DNA from: an uncultured Selenomonadaceae bacterium | GTDB taxonomy: Bacteria > Bacillota > Negativicutes > Selenomonadales > Selenomonadaceae | Reading direction: 5' to 3' | DNA: 26,796 bases | NCBI GenBank assembly: GCA_910579115.1 | Contig: CAJTSO010000007.1 | Location: 28,928 to 55,723 of the forward strand | In this document: positions 15,443 through 23,452 of the stretch, piece by piece | How the letters are laid out: the number at the start of each line of letters is the position of its first letter | Position numbering within the stretch: position 1 is the first letter of the stretch | Translations under genes and position numbers: made by a program | Notes under the pieces: generated by a model | Database searches by the model: none | Told to the model about the DNA's origin: nothing | What the model saw: only the letters and a program-made list of their open reading frames with translations

Positions 15443-16558
15443 GTGGAAAAAGAGATTTTCGTGACAAAGTCGTCACTGCCGGCAATGGAAGATTACGTCA
15501 ATGAAATTTCCGATATCTGGGAAAGTCATTGGCTCACTAATATGGGGATAAAGCATAAAACCCTGCAAAGCCTGTTAAAGGATTATTTGGAGGTTGAAAA
15601 CGTAGATTTACTGACGAACGGCCATATGGCCCTGGAGCTGTCGATACAGGCCCTCAATTTGCAAGGCGAGATCATCACGACGCCCTTTACGTTTGCCTCT
15701 ACTACCCACGCTATTGTAAGGAACGGTTTGACCCCGGTCTTTTGCGATATAAATCCCGACGACTTCACTATCGACGCCAATAAAATCGAAGCCCTGATCA
15801 CCGACAGAACGAGCGCTATCTTATCGGTTCACGTGTATGGCAACGTCTGCGACGTAGACGCGATCCAGGCTATTGCCGCAAAATACGGTCTCAAGGTGAT
15901 TTACGACGCCGCCCACGCCTTTGGCGTAAAGTATAAAGGCAAAGGAATAGGCTCCTTTGGCGACGTTTCCTGCTTTAGCTTTCACGCCACGAAGGTGTTC
16001 AATACCATAGAAGGCGGCGCCGTGTGCTTTGGCGATAAAAATAAAGACTTTGGCCTGGATATTTACCGGCTGAAAAATTTTGGTATCAGAAACGCCGAGG
16101 TGGTGGACGCCGTCGGCGCTAATGCTAGGATGAATGAATTTTGCGCAGCTATGGGGATATGCAACTTAAAGCGGATAGACGTGTGCCTGAAAAAGCGCAA
16201 GCGTTTAGTAGAGGAGTACAGAAGCCGTTTAAGCGATACAGACGGACTGCATTTAAGCGAACCGCAAAAAGACGTCCAGCAAAATTACGCTTACTTTCCT
16301 ATCGTCATAGATGAAAAGCGGTTTGGTGCAACCAGAAACGAAGTCCTGGCAAAGCTTGCCGGGCATAATATTTTCCCCAGAAAATACTTCTATCCGCTGA
16401 CTAATACCTTCGACGCGTTTCACGGACGGTTTGACGTGGATAAAACGCCGACCGCCCTGCGTATCAGCAAGCGGGTATTGACGCTGCCGCTGTATGAAGA
16501 GCTGGATATAACCGACGTAGCCAGGATCTCGGATATCGTCCGCAGCTGCAAAAAATAA
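15443..16558 (+). CDS. vioA: DegT/DnrJ/EryC1 sugar aminotransferase, VioA-like
   Basis: A 371-aa PLP-dependent aminotransferase of the VioA type, which converts dTDP-4-keto-6-deoxy-D-glucose to dTDP-4-amino-4,6-dideoxyglucose (viosamine, Qui4N) using glutamate. Seen: LTNGHMALELSIQAL, GEIITTPFTFASTTHAIVRNG, the PLP-contacting YDAAHAFG (Asp155), and HATKVFNT with Schiff-base Lys184 followed by EGGA. The pattern matches VioA from E. coli O7 from memory more closely than WecE or the ArnB group, but substrate identity needs testing. The GTG start at 15443 has GAGG 8 nt upstream. No dTDP-glucose synthesis genes (rmlA, rmlB) are in the window and must lie elsewhere. Confidence 0.85.
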   Translation: MEKEIFVTKSSLPAMEDYVNEISDIWESHWLTNMGIKHKTLQSLLKDYLEVENVDLLTNGHMALELSIQALNLQGEIITTPFTFASTTHAIVRNGLTPVFCDINPDDFTIDANKIEALITDRTSAILSVHVYGNVCDVDAIQAIAAKYGLKVIYDAAHAFGVKYKGKGIGSFGDVSCFSFHATKVFNTIEGGAVCFGDKNKDFGLDIYRLKNFGIRNAEVVDAVGANARMNEFCAAMGICNLKRIDVCLKKRKRLVEEYRSRLSDTDGLHLSEPQKDVQQNYAYFPIVIDEKRFGATRNEVLAKLAGHNIFPRKYFYPLTNTFDAFHGRFDVDKTPTALRISKRVLTLPLYEELDITDVARISDIVRSCKK

Positions 16559-16583
16559 GCTGGATCAGGAAGCGATTTGATTT

Positions 16584-17231
16584 ATGACTTTAGCCATATA
16601 CTGTGCCGGAGGCCTGGGAAAAGAAATAATTGCCCTGGCGCGAAGCGTCAACATATGGAATGAGATAATTTTCGTTGACGATATCACCGATGCCGATTGG
16701 CACGCAGGCGCAAAGGTATTTAGATTTGACGAGCTTCGCGGTTATAACGACGAATTAGAATTTATCATCGCTACCGGCGAACCGGCCGTAAGAGAAGCGC
16801 TATATAAAAAAATCAAAGGGGCGGGCTATAAAATGGCGACCGTGTTCAGCCGCGACTGTATGATTCTTCCGGGGGCGAGCATCGGAGAGGGTTGCGTGTT
16901 TTTGGCGGGCGCAATTTCGGCGGACGTAGTTATCGGCCCTAACGTACTGTTTAACGGCGAAGTTAAGGTTGGACACGATACCGTCATAGGCGCCCATAGC
17001 GTCTTATCCGAGGCTTGTCTTATCGGAGGGCATACCGAGATAGGAGCCCGTGTTTACCTGGCCCCCGGCTCAATGATAAAGGATAGAATAAAAATCGGCG
17101 ATGACGCAATTATCAGCCTCGGCGCGATTATCTTACGCAGGGTCAAAGAACGAGCAATTATGATGGGCAATCCCGCTAAACGGATCGGCTTTAATACCGA
17201 AGGAAAGGTGTTTAATATGTTTGGGATATAA
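16584..17231 (+). CDS. NeuD/PglD-family sugar acyltransferase
   Basis: A 215-aa protein with an N-terminal Rossmann-like nucleotide-sugar binding part (YCAGGLGKEI, 6-15) and a left-handed beta-helix of hexapeptide repeats from about 90 to 190. H131 in VGHDTVIG is in the position of the catalytic His of PglD. Relatives acylate the amine of dTDP- or UDP-amino-dideoxy sugars (VioB, PglD, PerB). Directly after a VioA-like aminotransferase, the natural reading is an N-acyltransferase for dTDP-Qui4N. It may accept acetyl-CoA or the product of the downstream acyl pathway. Confidence 0.85.
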   Translation: MTLAIYCAGGLGKEIIALARSVNIWNEIIFVDDITDADWHAGAKVFRFDELRGYNDELEFIIATGEPAVREALYKKIKGAGYKMATVFSRDCMILPGASIGEGCVFLAGAISADVVIGPNVLFNGEVKVGHDTVIGAHSVLSEACLIGGHTEIGARVYLAPGSMIKDRIKIGDDAIISLGAIILRRVKERAIMMGNPAKRIGFNTEGKVFNMFGI

Positions 17232-17315
17232 ATATAGCCAACTCGCGCGTAGGTAGTAAAAAGTCGCGTTTGTGGATGAAACTTGTATGCGTTATTAAAG
17301 AAGGGCGGTTTATTT

Positions 17316-18182
17316 ATGGAAAATATAGCGCTGTTTACGGCTAAAAACGATAAAGAGGTAACGACTTTTGAATTATACGAAGCCCTAAAACGAGTAAAAG
17401 CTGACGAGTGTGATTTATTATTTATCCACACCGATTTGGCAAGCTTTGGAATACCGAACAGCAAACTTAAAAGGAAAGAATTCTTCGGCGATATTTACGA
17501 CGTTTTATTGGCCCTAAACATCCCGACGCTTATGTTCCCCGCTTTTACTTTTAGTTTCGCTAACGACGAGGATTTCAGCGTCAACGATAGCACCGCCAAG
17601 TACATGGGAGCGCTAAACGAATTCGTTAGAAAGCAGCCGAACGCCACGCGCTCGCTAGATCCGCTAATGTCCGTGATTGCCGTTGGCGAAAAAGCGGAGA
17701 GCTTCTATAAAGTTGGCAAAAGATGTATGAGCGAAGGCGGCATATTCGATATTTTACATCATACGCCGAATGTTAAATTTTTGTTTCTGGGAGCACAGCC
17801 GACGCATTGCTTTACCTATGCCCATTATGTAGAAGGAAAATATCCTGTTCCTTATAGATTTGAAAAATGGTTTAGAGGGTCGGTAACGGATAGAGACGGA
17901 AATACATACGAAGATTCTTATTCGCTGTTGGCAGGGTGTAAAGGCATATATCCGGCGGCTATGCTCCCGTTTGAGAAGCATATGTTAAAGAACAATTTTT
18001 TTGACATAGCCGATATAGGCGACGGGCGGATTATTTGCTTTAACGAGCGAGACGCGTATAAAGCCATGCTGGACGCGCTGGATGAAAATATTCATGGGTT
18101 TTTGGTTAGCCCGTTTACCGATAGTGATTTGATAAAAGAAGTTAAACCTCGTAATGGGAATAGAGTCGTAATGGTGCCATAA
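17316..18182 (+). CDS. AAC(3)-family N-acyltransferase
   Basis: A 288-aa member of the aminoglycoside 3-N-acetyltransferase fold family. Seen: LLFIHTDLASFGIP, TLMFPAFTFSF, NATRSLDPLMSVIAVG (the family's RS-x-HP-x-x-S region with Asp for His), and FLFLGAQPTHCFTYAHYVEG followed by VPYRF. Divergent members of this fold occur in surface-polysaccharide clusters, where they probably acylate amino sugars, so antibiotic resistance is unlikely. ATG 17316 was chosen because an AAGGGCGG sequence precedes it; a TTG at 17283 would add eleven residues. The acyl donor could be an ACP or CoA thioester. Codon usage is AT-richer than region 1. Confidence 0.82.
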   Translation: MENIALFTAKNDKEVTTFELYEALKRVKADECDLLFIHTDLASFGIPNSKLKRKEFFGDIYDVLLALNIPTLMFPAFTFSFANDEDFSVNDSTAKYMGALNEFVRKQPNATRSLDPLMSVIAVGEKAESFYKVGKRCMSEGGIFDILHHTPNVKFLFLGAQPTHCFTYAHYVEGKYPVPYRFEKWFRGSVTDRDGNTYEDSYSLLAGCKGIYPAAMLPFEKHMLKNNFFDIADIGDGRIICFNERDAYKAMLDALDENIHGFLVSPFTDSDLIKEVKPRNGNRVVMVP

Positions 18183-18208
18183 CGAATGTGTGTAGTGAGG
18201 GGAATGCA

Positions 18209-19303
18209 GTGAATAATTTTTCGTTTAGTAATTTATATATAAGCGGATTAGCTACGGCTGTTCCGAATGATGTAGATAAGATAATGGATCATGCTCAATC
18301 TTATTCCGAGGGGGAATTAGAAAAATTTTGTAAGTCTACGGGAATAAGTCAGCGATATGTTGGATACAGAAAAAAAATCATTGCTTCCGATTTATGCGTC
18401 GCCGCCGCAAATGAATTATTTGAAAAAAATAATGTTGATAAAGAACAAATTGACGGACTTGTATATATGTCCCAAAGTTTTGATTATGAAGCTCCTGCAA
18501 CCGCTAACATTATACAGATGCGTTTAGGTCTGAAAAATTGTGGCGCAGTTTACGATGTAACTTACGGTTGTGCGGCATTTCCTTTTGCTTTGCAGATTGC
18601 CGGGAGTTTCATTAACGGCGGGTGTAGAAACGTATTGATTTTGATTGGCGACTCTGTTACTACGCCGGATATTAGCGATAAGGATAATTTTTTGTTTGGA
18701 GACGCTGGAACAGCGATGATTATCAGTCGGTCGGAGCAAACGGAGTATCCGATCGATATACGCTTAGAAACGTTAGGCGATAGATTTAAGGCGCTTATGC
18801 ATCCCTTCGGGAAAAACAGGCATAGAATATCCGATATGGTACAGGAAGTCGGAGCTGAAAACGCTAATAAATTACTTAGACGATATATGAGCGGAACGGA
18901 CGTTTTTTCTTTTTCGTTGATAGACGCTACTAAGGCGACTAAAAAATTTTATAAGGATTTTAAATGCGCTCCTGACGATTTTGACTTTTTGGCGATTCAT
19001 CAAGCCAATAAAATGATTATAGATAGCGTGGCTAAGAAAATAAACTTCCCTAAAGATAAAGTGAATATCGTATTGGATCGCTACGCCAATACCAACGGCG
19101 TAAGCGTACCGCTGTCGATTTGCGATTATTTTGAGCGCAATCCAGACTGTGGAAGAAAAAGCGTACTCGCATTAGGCTTTGGCGTGGGATTGAGTATCGG
19201 CGTAGCGTCGCTGGCCGTCGATAGCGCTTGCGTTTTGCCCGTTATTAAATCCGACGAAACATATGACGACGGCCTGCGTTATCGCGACTATGTAAATTAC
19301 TGA
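18209..19303 (+). CDS. Ketoacyl-ACP synthase III-like enzyme, first copy
   Basis: A 364-aa FabH-type thiolase-fold enzyme. The Cys-His-Asn triad is intact: C121 (YDVTYGCAAF), H264 (AIHQANK) and N294 (YANTNGVSVPLSI). KAS III enzymes condense an acyl-CoA or acyl-ACP starter with malonyl-ACP. The length exceeds FabH (about 320), as in the cluster-associated KAS III subfamily. The Asn motif reads ANTNG instead of the usual GNTSA. The GTG at 18209 has GAGGGG 6 nt upstream; an upstream GTG at 18188 lies before that site. It is the most AT-rich gene of the locus. Paired with the next gene by 14 nt. Confidence 0.9.
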   Translation: MNNFSFSNLYISGLATAVPNDVDKIMDHAQSYSEGELEKFCKSTGISQRYVGYRKKIIASDLCVAAANELFEKNNVDKEQIDGLVYMSQSFDYEAPATANIIQMRLGLKNCGAVYDVTYGCAAFPFALQIAGSFINGGCRNVLILIGDSVTTPDISDKDNFLFGDAGTAMIISRSEQTEYPIDIRLETLGDRFKALMHPFGKNRHRISDMVQEVGAENANKLLRRYMSGTDVFSFSLIDATKATKKFYKDFKCAPDDFDFLAIHQANKMIIDSVAKKINFPKDKVNIVLDRYANTNGVSVPLSICDYFERNPDCGRKSVLALGFGVGLSIGVASLAVDSACVLPVIKSDETYDDGLRYRDYVNY

Positions 19304-19317
19304 AACAGGAGATTTCC

Positions 19318-20418
19318 ATGGCGTATTTTAATTTTAATAATGCGAAAATAAAAGCCGTAGCCGCCAGCGTTCCAGACGACGTAGAGTATACGACCGACTA
19401 CAGCGAGCTTTTCGGCGAAGAGTACGTGCGAAAGTTTACTATATCCACCGGCGTTAAGCGACGATTTACTACCCACCGCTTAGGCGTGACCGCCTCCGAT
19501 CTTTGCTGCGCCGCCGCCGAAAAAATATTAACCGAGTTAAATTATGACCGAAGCAAAATAGACGCTTTGATTTTCACATCCTCCAGCCGCGATTATATAC
19601 AGCCGGTCACGGCTACGATTTTGCAAGATCGACTGGGGCTGAGCGACGATTGTATGTGTTACGATGTGCCGCTAGGCTGCTCCGCTTACGTTTACGGATT
19701 ATATCTGGCCACCATGCATATCAATTCCGGCTGCCGAAGCGTCTTGCTATTGGCGGGGTCTACCGGCGAACAAATGCCAAAGGGTTATGTTCCGTCCGAA
19801 ATCCCGATGCTTTTTGGCAACGGAGGCTCGGCTACCTTGCTGGAACACGACGAAGCCGCCGCTCCGACCTACGGTTTATTGCGTTCTATGGGACGGGATT
19901 TCAAAATGCTCGCTTCGCCGTTCAGCGGACAGCGCCATCCTTTTTGGCCGATGGTGGAAAAATACGGTTATAAAAAAGCGTGCCTTTTAAGATCTTTATT
20001 CCATATGGAAGGTATGGACGTAATGCGTTTTTCCCTAAAAGAAGTCGCGACCATGATCAAAGACTTCAAAGAACATTTTCAATGCGATTACGACGATTAC
20101 GAAATTTTGGCTTGTCATCAGGCTAATAAATTGATCGTCAGTAATCTAGCCAGAAAGATCAAATTCCCCTTGGCTAAAATTCCGCTTTCGATCGTAGATT
20201 ACGGCAATACGGGCTGTGCGTCTATACCGTTGGCTATTTGCGAGCATTACGCTAATAAAGACACTTCTGACGATACCGGTAAAATACTTACTTGCGGCTT
20301 CGGCATCGGTTTATCTCTGGGTATTGTGGGGATTACCGTTGAACCTGAAAATTGCTTCCCCATATTGCGAGTTGCAGATCGGTACGACGACGGTATTCGC
20401 GTAGAAGATTACGTATAG
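19318..20418 (+). CDS. Ketoacyl-ACP synthase III-like enzyme, second copy
   Basis: A 366-aa paralogue of the preceding gene with a complete triad: C121 (YDVPLGCSAY), H267 (ACHQANK) and N297 (DYGNTGCASIPLAI). The catalytic Cys falls at the same residue number in both proteins, and both end in a similar YDDG(L/I)R...DYV tail, so they come from a gene duplication. They have diverged well beyond a recent copy. The pair may extend different starters, act in successive rounds or form a heterodimer. GGAGA lies before the ATG. Confidence 0.9.
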   Translation: MAYFNFNNAKIKAVAASVPDDVEYTTDYSELFGEEYVRKFTISTGVKRRFTTHRLGVTASDLCCAAAEKILTELNYDRSKIDALIFTSSSRDYIQPVTATILQDRLGLSDDCMCYDVPLGCSAYVYGLYLATMHINSGCRSVLLLAGSTGEQMPKGYVPSEIPMLFGNGGSATLLEHDEAAAPTYGLLRSMGRDFKMLASPFSGQRHPFWPMVEKYGYKKACLLRSLFHMEGMDVMRFSLKEVATMIKDFKEHFQCDYDDYEILACHQANKLIVSNLARKIKFPLAKIPLSIVDYGNTGCASIPLAICEHYANKDTSDDTGKILTCGFGIGLSLGIVGITVEPENCFPILRVADRYDDGIRVEDYV

Positions 20419-20426
20419 GAGAGAAG

Positions 20427-21167
20427 ATGGATAAATTTGATTTTGTAGGGAAAAAGATAATAGTAACCGGGGCATCTTCCGGCGTTGGTAGAGAAACAGC
20501 TATTTTGCTAAGCAAGATGGGAGCTGAATTAGTTTTGCTAGCAAGGAGAGAGAACGAACTAAAAACAACGCTATCGCTTATGAACGAAGGAGAGCATTCT
20601 TATAGGGTAGTAGACTTATCCAAATTTGAAGACGTGGTTTCAGTTATAAAAGAAATTGTGGAAACTGGGAATAAAAAAATTGACGCAATAGCGCATTGCG
20701 CCGGAATTGTAAAAGTTATTCCTATAAAAAGCGTCAGCGAACAAGCTATTGAAAATATAATGCGCACTAATTATTATTCGTTCGCAGCTATATTAAAGTG
20801 CGTCGCTTCTAAAAGGTTGTTTAACGATAGAGGTAGCGTGGTTGCCGTATCTTCGTATGTGGCCTCCTACGGTCAGGTTGCTAACTCTATTTACGGAGCC
20901 TCAAAAGGAGCTATTAATGCTATGGTTAAAACGGCCGCTAAAGAGTTAAAGCATAGACAAATAAGAGTAAACGCAGTTAATCCGATTGGTATAAAAACTG
21001 CAATGGTATTACCGCAGGAATTATTGCTACAAGACAATACCGAGTATAAAAATTTATTGTTACCCGGGAAGGTTGCCTCCATAATTGTGGGATTATTAAG
21101 CGATAGTTTTGAGTATGTTTCAGGAGTTGTTTTAGATGTAGATAGAGCCGAAGATTGGAAGGGATGA
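20427..21167 (+). CDS. Short-chain dehydrogenase/reductase, FabG-like, first copy
   Basis: A 246-aa classical SDR. The cofactor motif TGASSGVG is at 14-21, catalytic Asn115, Ser143, Tyr156 and Lys160 (YGASK) are all present, and the Arg at 38-39 after the second strand suggests NADPH. Predicted to reduce a beta-ketoacyl-ACP to the 3-hydroxyacyl-ACP. It follows the KAS pair, and TAGGAGAG serves as ribosome-binding site and carries the upstream stop. No dehydratase or enoyl reductase accompanies it, so the chain probably keeps the hydroxyl. A sugar-nucleotide substrate is a less likely alternative. Confidence 0.88.
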   Translation: MDKFDFVGKKIIVTGASSGVGRETAILLSKMGAELVLLARRENELKTTLSLMNEGEHSYRVVDLSKFEDVVSVIKEIVETGNKKIDAIAHCAGIVKVIPIKSVSEQAIENIMRTNYYSFAAILKCVASKRLFNDRGSVVAVSSYVASYGQVANSIYGASKGAINAMVKTAAKELKHRQIRVNAVNPIGIKTAMVLPQELLLQDNTEYKNLLLPGKVASIIVGLLSDSFEYVSGVVLDVDRAEDWKG

Positions 21168-21170
21168 TTT

Positions 21171-21929
21171 ATGAAATTAGATATGTCCTCAAAAAAATAT
21201 CTAATAGTAGGAGCTTCTTCCGGGATTGGACGCGCCATTGCTATCGCGATTAGCCGAAACAACGGGCAGGTTGTTCTCACAAGTAGAAATGAGGATAATT
21301 TGATCAAGACCAGGGAGATGATGAATGGAACTAACCATATAGTTATGCCGTACGATATTGCCAACATCGACGGAATAAAAGAATTTATAAAATCATGTAT
21401 GGCTAGCGTCGGCGGACGATTTGACGGATTAGTATTTACCGCCGGAGTTAGTCGAGTAAAACCTATTAGAACCGAGAATATAGATGAACTTAGAAGCTTT
21501 AATGAGATTTCTTATTTATCGTATGTAGCGTTACTAAAACAGTTCTCTAGTAAACGGGTTTTTAATAATTATGGGTCAATTGTTGCGATATCTTCGAGAT
21601 CTGCGCTATTTCCCGAGAAGGGTTATTTAGGATATTCGATCGCTAAGTCAGCTATTAACGAGGCTTCTTTAGTGGCGGCTCAAGAACTAGCGAATAGAGG
21701 CGTAAGAGTCAATACGATATGTCCTGAAATGGTAAAAACGCCAATGACCAAGTTCTTTTTTGATAACGTCAGTAAAGAACAGTTAGATAGTTTTTATCCG
21801 CTAGGCTACTTGGAGCCTGAGGATGTGGCGGATATGGCTCTGTTTCTTTTAAGCGACATGAGCAAAAAAATAACGGGACAAAATTTTTATTTGTCGGCCG
21901 GTAATACGGGAAGCGCTATTGAAATATAA
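21171..21929 (+). CDS. Short-chain dehydrogenase/reductase, second copy, catalytic Asn replaced
   Basis: A 252-aa SDR with VGASSGIG (13-20, Thr of the usual TGxxxGIG replaced by Val), Ser142, Tyr155 and Lys159 (YSIAK). At the position of the catalytic Asn of its neighbour there is Ser114 (EISYLSY against RTNYYSF). Ser-Tyr-Lys is enough for chemistry in some SDRs, but the proton relay is altered. It starts 4 nt after the first SDR, so translation is likely coupled. It may act on a different intermediate (second keto group, other stereochemistry) or be a partner subunit. Confidence 0.86.
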   Translation: MKLDMSSKKYLIVGASSGIGRAIAIAISRNNGQVVLTSRNEDNLIKTREMMNGTNHIVMPYDIANIDGIKEFIKSCMASVGGRFDGLVFTAGVSRVKPIRTENIDELRSFNEISYLSYVALLKQFSSKRVFNNYGSIVAISSRSALFPEKGYLGYSIAKSAINEASLVAAQELANRGVRVNTICPEMVKTPMTKFFFDNVSKEQLDSFYPLGYLEPEDVADMALFLLSDMSKKITGQNFYLSAGNTGSAIEI

Positions 21930-21980
21930 ATATAGCGGTTTCTGTCGATAGATACATCATATAAAAAGGAGAGTATAAAA

Positions 21981-22199
21981 ATGGAATTAAAAGAAAAGAT
22001 GGCGCTGATCGAAGAGGTATTGGACGTAGAGGAAGGAAGCCTTAGTCCTGAAACGCTATTGAGCGACGTAGACGAATGGGACTCTATTTCTGCGTTGTCT
22101 TTGATCGTTATGCTGGACGAAAATTTTGATAGGACGATAAGCGGAGCGCAGATTAAAGCGCTGGAAAGCGTAAAGGATATTTTAGCCTATATGGAATAA
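21981..22199 (+). CDS. Acyl carrier protein, first copy
   Basis: A 72-aa stand-alone carrier protein. Phosphopantetheine attachment Ser35 lies in EWDSISALSLI, the usual DS(L/I) motif. It is acidic and helical, and lacks the strict DSLD signature of fatty-acid AcpP, suggesting a pathway-specific carrier. AAGGAGAG lies before the ATG. Needs a phosphopantetheinyl transferase from elsewhere in the genome. Confidence 0.9.
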   Translation: MELKEKMALIEEVLDVEEGSLSPETLLSDVDEWDSISALSLIVMLDENFDRTISGAQIKALESVKDILAYME

Positions 22200-22225
22200 A
22201 TAAGATGCGCCAGGGAGAGCATAAA

Positions 22226-22453
22226 ATGGAAAAATTATACGCTATGTTGGAAGAGATCAGGCCCGACGTCGATTTTCGCAGCGTGAATACTTTGGTCAGC
22301 GACGGCTATATCGACTCGTTTGATATTGTGACTATTATCGCCAGTATTGAAGACGGATTTTCGGTGGAAATTCCCGTGGACAGTATGCTACCGGAAAACT
22401 TCGACAGCGTCGAGAGTATGATGAAGCTTATCAACGCCGCTAAGGAGAAATGA
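22226..22453 (+). CDS. Acyl carrier protein, second copy
   Basis: A 75-aa carrier protein with attachment Ser31 in GYIDSFDIVTII. Phe follows the Ser in place of the usual Leu. It is clearly different from the first ACP over its whole length, so the two are unlikely to be interchangeable. The ATG at 22226 has AGGGAG 8 nt upstream; an ATG at 22205 would add seven residues and lies before that site. Its stop is 2 nt before the next start. One carrier may load the adenylated starter and the other serve extension. Confidence 0.88.
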   Translation: MEKLYAMLEEIRPDVDFRSVNTLVSDGYIDSFDIVTIIASIEDGFSVEIPVDSMLPENFDSVESMMKLINAAKEK

Positions 22454-22454
22454 G

Positions 22455-23417
22455 ATGTTTCGATTTATCAATAGATTTATCAATAAACTCAAGCGTTGGT
22501 ACAGGCATCGGCAATTAGTCAAACAAGGCATATTGACGCCGATAGAGTCCTACGAGCAGTATACCGGGCTCGTAAAAGATATTAAAGCTAATTCGACGCA
22601 AAAGGTATTTACCAACTGCTATGTAATGCCGGCGGAGGTTAAACGGCTTATTTCTCTCGGCGCTCTGTATAAGCTAAAGACTAATTGCGGGTTAGCCTTC
22701 GCCGATGATGAAGGTAGCTATTATTATTTGTTTTTATATACGGATATGTCGCAGCCGCTTGAACTGCCTGCGGTAGAAAAAGATATTCTTGTCGAGGACG
22801 TTTATTACGACGGCAGACAAACGGACGCTCAAATCCAATTTGAAGCGTACGTTCAAGATTCAGGATGTATCTTTTTGAACAAGTACAACGCTATTACTGA
22901 TAGACCGCAAATTAGTCCGGAAAGGTATTGGAAACAATTATCGGCGCTGGAAAAAGCCCTGGCGGCGGAAGGGAAGAAGATATGCCAGCCTGAAGACGGT
23001 CAATTAAAGCAGTTTGAACGCATATACAGGAAAAATATCAATAAATACGTTCAAAAAAAGTACGGTAAAAAAGAACGAAAAAAACAGCGCGACCTCGGGT
23101 ATTTGCACTGTGTCGCCGACGATAAAGGGGATCTCTACGCAATTCACATTAGCGGGTTACTTCACGGCGGCGCTATCGCTGCGCGCAAGGATTGTCAGGG
23201 AAGCGTATATTCGCCCGCTTTAATGTTATATATTTGGAAAGGGTTTTACGAAGCTATGCCCGAGGACGAAGGCACCAGAAAAGAATATATGAGAAGCAGG
23301 AGTATCGGCGGCTGGATCGCGGTAGACAATAAACATTCCTGGCGTATGCATAAAGCACTTGGTTTTAAAGCGGCGGGCAAATCTATGAATCAATTCGTAC
23401 TCAAGTCTGCTATGTGA
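22455..23417 (+). CDS. GNAT-like acyltransferase with basic amphipathic N-terminus
   Basis: A 320-aa protein. The first 25 residues are strongly basic and aromatic (FRFINRFINKLKRWYRHRQ), suggesting membrane surface attachment. The C-terminal part looks like a GNAT domain (GGWIAVDNKHSWRMHKALGF, the N-x-x-S-x-x-M-x-x-x-L-G-F pattern near 285-305), and the middle could be a second, degenerate GNAT half. The reaction is unknown. Adjacent to ACP 2 and the adenylation enzyme, it is a candidate to transfer the ACP-bound acyl group to an amine or hydroxyl. Fold assignment is moderate. Confidence 0.6.
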   Translation: MFRFINRFINKLKRWYRHRQLVKQGILTPIESYEQYTGLVKDIKANSTQKVFTNCYVMPAEVKRLISLGALYKLKTNCGLAFADDEGSYYYLFLYTDMSQPLELPAVEKDILVEDVYYDGRQTDAQIQFEAYVQDSGCIFLNKYNAITDRPQISPERYWKQLSALEKALAAEGKKICQPEDGQLKQFERIYRKNINKYVQKKYGKKERKKQRDLGYLHCVADDKGDLYAIHISGLLHGGAIAARKDCQGSVYSPALMLYIWKGFYEAMPEDEGTRKEYMRSRSIGGWIAVDNKHSWRMHKALGFKAAGKSMNQFVLKSAM

Positions 23418-23452
23418 TCGTTGGGCAATAATTAAATGGGCGGGAGAGAAAA

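Noticed and set aside
17316..18182. Aminoglycoside resistance gene
   Set aside because: The fold family matches, but the polysaccharide/acyl context and the altered active-site motif make a biosynthetic role more likely.
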